Positions 58,701 to 64,000 of a stretch of DNA of 64,000 bases are shown piece after piece; position 1 is the first letter of the stretch; each line of letters begins with the position of its first letter. Source of the DNA: Cupriavidus neocaledonicus (lineage in GTDB: Bacteria; Pseudomonadota; Gammaproteobacteria; Burkholderiales; Burkholderiaceae). The stretch is taken from positions 1 through 64,000 of the forward strand of contig NZ_AQUR01000095.1 in the NCBI RefSeq assembly GCF_000372525.1, written 5' to 3'. Both the position numbers and the translations under genes were made by a program. The notes under the pieces were generated by a model, which did not search any database, was not told the DNA's origin, and worked only from the letters and a program-made list of their open reading frames with translations.

Positions 58701-59084
58701 CTAGCCCGCGGTGCGCCGCCGGCGCGCCGGGGCTTGCGGCGCGGGCTGTGCCATGAAGCGGTCGACCACGCCGGAGGGCAAGGCGTTGTCCTCCAGCCGG
58801 CTTGCCACCTGCACGCAGACCGTGCGGCACAGCTCGATCACGCTTTCGTCCGCAATGGCGTAGAACACGAGGTTCGCCTCCTTGCGGCGCGACAGCACGC
58901 CCGAGCGGTACATCGCGTTGAGATGCCGCGACACGTTGGTCTGCGACGAACCCACCGTCTCGACCACCGTGCTGACCGGCTTCTCGCCATCGCACAAGGC
59001 GTGCAGGATCTTCAGCCGCGTCGGCTCCGCCAGCAGGCTGAAGTAACCCGATACCTTTTCGAACACGCGATCCAGCTCTTCCAT
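58701..59084 (-). CDS. soxR: ArsR-family sulfur-oxidation regulator SoxR
   Basis: A 127-residue ArsR-family repressor with a winged helix (LAEPTRLKILHALCDGEKPVSTVVETVGSSQTNVSRHLNAMYRSG). Cysteines C31, C86 and C90 include a pair placed like the persulfide-sensing cysteines of SqrR/BigR. It is thus a candidate thiol sensor for sulfur compounds. The ATG at 59084 is chosen because an 8-6-8 palindrome lies just upstream. A longer start at 59135 would place that operator inside the gene. Confidence 0.88.
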   Translation of the reverse strand: MEELDRVFEKVSGYFSLLAEPTRLKILHALCDGEKPVSTVVETVGSSQTNVSRHLNAMYRSGVLSRRKEANLVFYAIADESVIELCRTVCVQVASRLEDNALPSGVVDRFMAQPAPQAPARRRRTAG

Positions 59085-59101
59085 GCCGTCCAATATATTC
59101 G

Positions 59102-59123
59102 TATATGCGTGAATGCGCATATA
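59102..59123 (-). promoter_or_regulatory. SoxR-type operator (perfect 8-6-8 inverted repeat)
   Basis: TATATGCG-TGAATG-CGCATATA is a perfect inverted repeat 18 nt before the soxR start. Its TATATG overlaps a weak -10-like sequence on the minus strand. ArsR-family repressors bind such AT-flanked palindromes, so autoregulation and control of the downstream sox genes are likely. Confidence 0.7.
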
Positions 59124-59169
59124 GTGTTTACCCATTGATGCAGCACAACATGCTGTCGCGCGCGCCGGC

Positions 59170-60060
59170 TCAGCGGCGCGCCAGCGCCCTGCCCGCCCAC
59201 AGGCGCTGGCCGAACACGTTGAGCAGCAGCCCCGCCATCACCACCGCCGCGCCGATCCACTGCGCAGCGCTCAGGTCCTCGCCCAGCAGCACGTGTGCCG
59301 ACACCAGCCCCACCACCGGCACCAGCAGCGTCAGCGGCGCCACCTGGCTGGCCGGATAGCGCGTCAGCAGCCGGCCCCACATGGTGTAGCCGAACACCGT
59401 CGCCGCGAACGCCAGGTACACCACCGCGAACAGCGCCATGCCCGACACCTGGGTCACGCTCTGCACGATGCGCGCCGGACCCTCGAACCACAGCGACAGC
59501 AGCGCAAACGGCACGATCGGCACCAGCGCGCCCCAGATTACCAGCCCGAGCAGGTCCACGGGGCCGATCTTCTTGCTGACGATATTGCCGCTGGCCCAGC
59601 ACAAGGCCGCGCACAGGGTCAGCACGAAGCCCGCAGCGCTCATGCCGCCCATGCCACCCGCCCCGGCGCCGATCAGCGCCAGCCCGCCGGCCGCCACCGC
59701 CATGCCGGCGAAGTTGTGCCAGCGCACCGGCTCGCCCAGCCACAGCGCCGCGATCGCCAGCGTGAAGAAGGCCTGCGACTGCAGCACCAGCGATGCCAGG
59801 CCGGCCGGCATGCCGACCGCCATGGCGTAGAACAGGAAGGCAAACTGGCCGAGGCTGATGGTGGCGCCGTAGGCCAGCAGCAGCCGCCACGGCACGCGCG
59901 GGCGCGGCACGAAAAAGATCGCCGGGAACGCCACCAGCAGGAAGCGCAGCGCACCCAGCAGCATCGGCGGCACACCGGCCAGCCCGACCTTGATCACGAC
60001 GAAGTTGACGCCCCAGACGCAGACGATGGCGAGGGCGAGGAGACGGTCTCTGGCTTGCAT
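59170..60060 (-). CDS. EamA/DMT family transporter
   Basis: A 296-residue transporter with ten predicted helices in two EamA repeats. The start MQARDRLLALAIVCVWGVNFVVIKVGL is typical. EamA members export or import small metabolites, and some carry sulfur compounds or amino-acid derivatives. It lies between soxF and soxR, 86 nt upstream of soxR, all on the minus strand. A role in exporting a Sox intermediate is possible but not shown. The ATG at 60060 is the family start. Confidence 0.88.
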   Translation of the reverse strand: MQARDRLLALAIVCVWGVNFVVIKVGLAGVPPMLLGALRFLLVAFPAIFFVPRPRVPWRLLLAYGATISLGQFAFLFYAMAVGMPAGLASLVLQSQAFFTLAIAALWLGEPVRWHNFAGMAVAAGGLALIGAGAGGMGGMSAAGFVLTLCAALCWASGNIVSKKIGPVDLLGLVIWGALVPIVPFALLSLWFEGPARIVQSVTQVSGMALFAVVYLAFAATVFGYTMWGRLLTRYPASQVAPLTLLVPVVGLVSAHVLLGEDLSAAQWIGAAVVMAGLLLNVFGQRLWAGRALARR

Positions 60061-60193
60061 GGGGAATGCCGGGCGCGGGCGCGCGAGTTCGATCGGGACG
60101 CCCAGCGTAGCAGCGCCGGCGCGCGCGGCATTGCACGTTCTTGCGGTTTTGTGCGGGCGGCGCGCCGCCCGCGCCGCCGCGGCTGTCGTGCCG

Positions 60194-61459
60194 TCAGCCC
60201 AGCATCTCCGCCCAGATCCCGCGCGCCCAGGCCAGCGCGTAATCGCCCTCCAGCACCGTCGGTGCCGGCGACAGCCCGCCCGAGCCAGGCACCGTGACCA
60301 TGGTCTTCTGCGCCGCGTCGTAGCGATGCACGCTGGCCACATGCACCGCCTCGCGGTCGGAGGTGAAGCTGTAGCAGGTGTTGTTGTACAGCGGCTCCGG
60401 GTCCGGGGCGCGGCCCGACAGCAGCGCCACCAGCGCCGCCGCCGCAACCTTGCCGTGCTGGTTGGCCATATGGCCGGACTTGGGCATCAGCGGCGCGATC
60501 TGGATGGCGTCGCCGATCACATGGATATGGGCCGCGGCGCGCGACTCGAAGCTGACGAAGTCCACCTCGCACCACTTGCGGTTGGCAGTGGCGAGCCCCG
60601 CCGACACCGCGATCGCGCCGGCACGCTGCGGCGGCAGCACGTTGAGCACGTCGGCGCGCACATCGTCCTGCACCTCGAACTTGAGCGTGCGCGTGGCGGC
60701 GTCGACATCGGCCACCTCGTGCTGCGGCCGGTATTCCACCATGCCCGGGTACTGCGTGGCCCACACCTGGCGGAACAGCGCGGCCTTGGAGGTGATGTCG
60801 GCATTGGCGTCCAGGATCAGCACCTTGCCGCGCGGCTTGTGCTGCCGGAAATAGTGGGCCACCTGGCAGGCGCGCTCGTAGGGGCCCGGCGGGCAGCGGT
60901 ACGGCGCCAGCGGCACGCTGATGGCATAGGTGCCGCCATCGGGCATCGCCTCCAGCTGCCGCCGCAGCGCGACGGTCTCGGCGCCGGCCTTCCAGGCATG
61001 CAGGATCTGCTCGCCGCCGGGCCGCTTCAGTCCGGGCAGCGCCTCGCGCATCATCTCGACCCCGGGCGACAGCAGCAGGCGGTCATAGGGCAGCACGCTG
61101 CCGCCCGCGAGGCGCACGGTCCGCCGGGCCGGGTCGATGGCGACCGCGGTGTCGCGCGCGAGCCGCACGCCGTGGCGGCGCACCAGTGCGTCGTACGGCA
61201 GCGTCAGGTCGCCGAGCTGGCGGCTGCCGCCCAGCACCAGGTTCGACAGCGGACACGAGACAAAGGCCGGGTTCGGTTCGACCAGCGTCACCTCGATCGC
61301 CTGGCCGCTCCATTCGCGCAGGTAGCGCGCCGCCGTGGCGCCGCCATAGCCGCCGCCGACCACCACCACCCGGGCGCGGGCCGCCGCGCGCGCCGGCCGG
61401 ATCGCGGCCGTACCCAGGACTGCGGCGCCCGCGGCGCCGAGGAAGCTTCGTCTGTGCAT
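60194..61459 (-). CDS. soxF: Sulfide dehydrogenase flavoprotein SoxF
   Basis: A 421-residue flavocytochrome c sulfide dehydrogenase flavoprotein. The twin-arginine signal MHRRSFLGAAGAAVLG is followed by the FAD-binding VVVGGGYGGATAARYL. Redox cysteines are expected in YRCPPGPYE (near residue 189) and NNTCYSF. It oxidises sulfide in the periplasm and passes electrons to SoxE, which lies 12 nt upstream. The length is normal for the family. Confidence 0.95.
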   Translation of the reverse strand: MHRRSFLGAAGAAVLGTAAIRPARAAARARVVVVGGGYGGATAARYLREWSGQAIEVTLVEPNPAFVSCPLSNLVLGGSRQLGDLTLPYDALVRRHGVRLARDTAVAIDPARRTVRLAGGSVLPYDRLLLSPGVEMMREALPGLKRPGGEQILHAWKAGAETVALRRQLEAMPDGGTYAISVPLAPYRCPPGPYERACQVAHYFRQHKPRGKVLILDANADITSKAALFRQVWATQYPGMVEYRPQHEVADVDAATRTLKFEVQDDVRADVLNVLPPQRAGAIAVSAGLATANRKWCEVDFVSFESRAAAHIHVIGDAIQIAPLMPKSGHMANQHGKVAAAALVALLSGRAPDPEPLYNNTCYSFTSDREAVHVASVHRYDAAQKTMVTVPGSGGLSPAPTVLEGDYALAWARGIWAEMLG

Positions 61460-61471
61460 GGCTCGCTCCTG

Positions 61472-61891
61472 TCAGCGCACGGCGGCAAACCACGCCGCGA
61501 TCGCGGCGATCTGGTCGTCGCTGTAACCCCTGGCAATCTGGTGCATGACCGTAGCCGGGCGCGTGCCGGCCTTGAAGGCCTGCATCTGCGCGGCCAGTTC
61601 CGCCTGCGGGCGGCCGGCCAGCGACGGGATCGTGCTGCCCGCCGTGGCCCGACCGGCCGGGCCATGGCAGCTGGTGCAGGCGGCGGCATGGCTGCGCGCG
61701 CGCAGCGCGGCATCGGTGGCCTGGGCCGGGGCAGGCGCCGCGCCGGGTTCGGCCGGCAGCGCCGGCTGGGCCCACAGCATCGCTGCCAGCAGCGCCCATT
61801 GCGGCGCCCATTGAGGCGCCAGTCGTGGGGCCAGTCGTATGGCCCGTCGCGGCGGCACACGCCAGGCAGGCCGGGGGATCGTTGTTGTCAT
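61472..61891 (-). CDS. soxE: Cytochrome subunit SoxE
   Basis: A 139-residue periplasmic cytochrome with one haem site CTSCH (about residues 72-76). The N-terminal signal is long and basic and contains short Ala-Pro repeats (LAPRLAPQWAPQW). It is the cytochrome partner of the flavoprotein SoxF. The C-terminus has DDQIAAIAAWFAAVR, usual for this group. A GGAGCGAG ribosome site precedes the ATG. It is the first gene of the sox block. Confidence 0.9.
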   Translation of the reverse strand: MTTTIPRPAWRVPPRRAIRLAPRLAPQWAPQWALLAAMLWAQPALPAEPGAAPAPAQATDAALRARSHAAACTSCHGPAGRATAGSTIPSLAGRPQAELAAQMQAFKAGTRPATVMHQIARGYSDDQIAAIAAWFAAVR

Positions 61892-62002
61892 GGTCTCGCT
61901 CCGTCTGGGGGCCGGCGCAGCGTGATCGCAGTCAGCGCGGTCAGCCGGCGTGGCAACCGTAGCACATCGGCGGGCCCTGTGTGCGTTGCAGAGCGCAGAA
62001 CG

Positions 62003-62031
62003 AAAAACGGCGTCCGCATAAGCGGACGCCG
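62003..62031 (-). terminator. Rho-independent terminator after dolP
   Basis: On the minus strand CGGCGTCCGC and GCGGACGCCG (10 bp) around a TTAT loop are followed by five T residues. It lies about 35 nt after the dolP stop. Confidence 0.85.
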
Positions 62032-62064
62032 TCCTGCGGCCGGAGCCGGTGAGCGCTGCGCGCT

Positions 62065-62943
62065 TCAGGGCAGGTTGCGGCCGGGCGGCAGCGCCACCGG
62101 CGAAGTGACCGGGGCCGCGACCGGCGCGGTGGTGGCGCCTGCGCTGCCCGCGCTTTCCGCCGCGGCACCAGCCGGGGCGTCGACCGGACCGCCCACGCCC
62201 GGCACCGACTGCACCGGCGCCGGCGTGCCGACGCTGCCGTCGAACGACGGGTTCTGCGAGGTCGAGGCCGCATCCAGGCGCGCGCGCTCGGCGTCGTTGA
62301 CGTAGTCGAAGGCCTTGACCACCTTGGTCACGCCCGAGGCATTGCGGGCCACGTCCGTGGCGCGGTCGCCCTCGGCGCTGGTGACCACGCCGAGCAGGTA
62401 GACCACGCTCTTTTCCGTGGTGACCTTGATCGAGTTGGACGGCACGCCCTCGGCGGTCATCAGCAGGGTCTTGACCTTGCTGGTGAGGTAGGCGTCCTGG
62501 CTCTGGGTCATGAAGCCTGGCGAGTTGACCACCTCCAGCTCATTGATCACCACGCGCGCGTTCTGCAGCCCGCGCACGTATTGCTCGATCTGCTGCTTGA
62601 CGCTGTCATTCCTGGCCTCGCCGGTCAGCAGCACCTTGCGGTTGAACACGGTCACGTTGACGCGGGCCTGGCCGCTGTAGCGCGAGTTGATGGTGTTCTC
62701 GGCCTCGAGCTGCAGGCCGCGGTCGACGGTCTGGGTGGCGGCCGGGCGGCGGTCGGTGGCCATGGCCACGCCGGTGCCCATGGCGCCGGCGATCACCGGA
62801 AAGCAGCCGGCCAGCTGCGTGGCGCACACCAGCGCGGCCGCGACCAGGCCGGCGCGGCCCAGGCCGGAGGCGGCCAGGGGGCGGGAAGGATGGCGCGCGT
62901 CCGCGCCGTTCCGGGGAGCTTGCGTAGTGGGCAGATGGGTCAT
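62065..62943 (-). CDS. dolP: Dual BON-domain lipoprotein, DolP-like
   Basis: A 292-residue outer-membrane lipoprotein. The signal ends with LAG-C47, which is long for E. coli DolP because of an N-terminal extension. Two BON domains follow (about residues 75-145 and 150-225, IEQYVRGLQNARVVINELEVV and GVVTSAEGDRATDVARNASGV). The C-terminal tail is Pro/Ala/Gly-rich. DolP (formerly YraP) supports outer-membrane integrity. It follows diaA as in E. coli, 54 nt downstream. Confidence 0.88.
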   Translation of the reverse strand: MTHLPTTQAPRNGADARHPSRPLAASGLGRAGLVAAALVCATQLAGCFPVIAGAMGTGVAMATDRRPAATQTVDRGLQLEAENTINSRYSGQARVNVTVFNRKVLLTGEARNDSVKQQIEQYVRGLQNARVVINELEVVNSPGFMTQSQDAYLTSKVKTLLMTAEGVPSNSIKVTTEKSVVYLLGVVTSAEGDRATDVARNASGVTKVVKAFDYVNDAERARLDAASTSQNPSFDGSVGTPAPVQSVPGVGGPVDAPAGAAAESAGSAGATTAPVAAPVTSPVALPPGRNLP

Positions 62944-62997
62944 GCGGTCCTTGCTGTGTCGGGATGTTGGGAATGGAGGTTCGGCGGATGCCCGGCA

Positions 62998-64000
<1,003 letters not shown>

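Overview
The window is GC-rich chromosomal DNA from a betaproteobacterium of the Burkholderiaceae, most likely a Cupriavidus (Ralstonia eutropha-like) main chromosome. This rests on gene content and protein style: a complete paaABCDE ring-oxygenase operon, a gspG-N/D-F type II secretion operon, a soxEF/soxR/soxCD/soxYZ/soxAX/soxB thiosulfate-oxidation cluster, a fused indolepyruvate:ferredoxin oxidoreductase, and the yraN-diaA-dolP block. No insertion sequence, prophage, CRISPR array or toxin-antitoxin pair is visible. The species call is inference.

Layout. 1-300: leader and stringent-type promoter of an rRNA operon reading out of the left edge on the minus strand. 0.4-3.3 kb: housekeeping genes (DUF488, fused SpmA/SpmB, DUF1488, universal stress protein) and a probable small RNA. 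3.4-9.0 kb: phenylacetyl-CoA epoxidase operon paaABCDE behind a promoter with a TetR-type palindrome in its spacer, then a DUF1835 gene and the TetR regulator PaaR. 9.1-13.1 kb: cation/proton antiporter with its flavodoxin-like partner, a GNAT acetyltransferase and an Lrp-family regulator. 13.4-28.8 kb: a secreted EF-hand protein, gspC, the nitric-oxide pair hmp-nsrR, and gspGHIJK-LMN-DEF.

28.9-46.2 kb is a mosaic: a NYN/LOTUS protein, fused IorAB, a PhnZ-like HD protein, GFA and glyoxalase-fold proteins, two overlapping MFS genes, a LigB-type dioxygenase, an MHS symporter, DNA glycosylase Tag, a CDF metal transporter, and a racemase-fold protein lacking both catalytic cysteines next to an RpiR regulator. 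An intergenic stretch at 42.6-42.9 kb carries several DnaA-box-like 9-mers beside an AT-rich palindrome. 46.8-50.3 kb: a large lipoprotein, a GT-B-like protein and tRNA-Ala(CGC).

50.3-61.9 kb (all minus strand) is the sox cluster, transcribed soxE-soxF-EamA-soxR-soxC-soxD-cytochrome c-soxY-soxZ-dsrE-soxA-soxX-soxW-soxB. Together these encode the periplasmic Sox enzyme: SoxYZ carries the sulfur substrate, SoxAX attaches it, SoxB releases sulfate, SoxCD oxidises the bound sulfane, and SoxEF acts on sulfide. SoxR is an ArsR-family sensor with a perfect inverted repeat just upstream of its start. 62.0-64.0 kb: dolP, diaA and yraN, the last cut by the right edge.

The strongest unusual signals are the DnaA-box-like cluster, the cysteine-less racemase with a well-formed RpiR-type operator/promoter, the stand-alone cytochrome that is a paralogue of the SoxD C-terminal domain, the putative sRNA near 2.3 kb, and gspC separated from its operon by hmp-nsrR. 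All are read by eye; no homology search or folding program was run.
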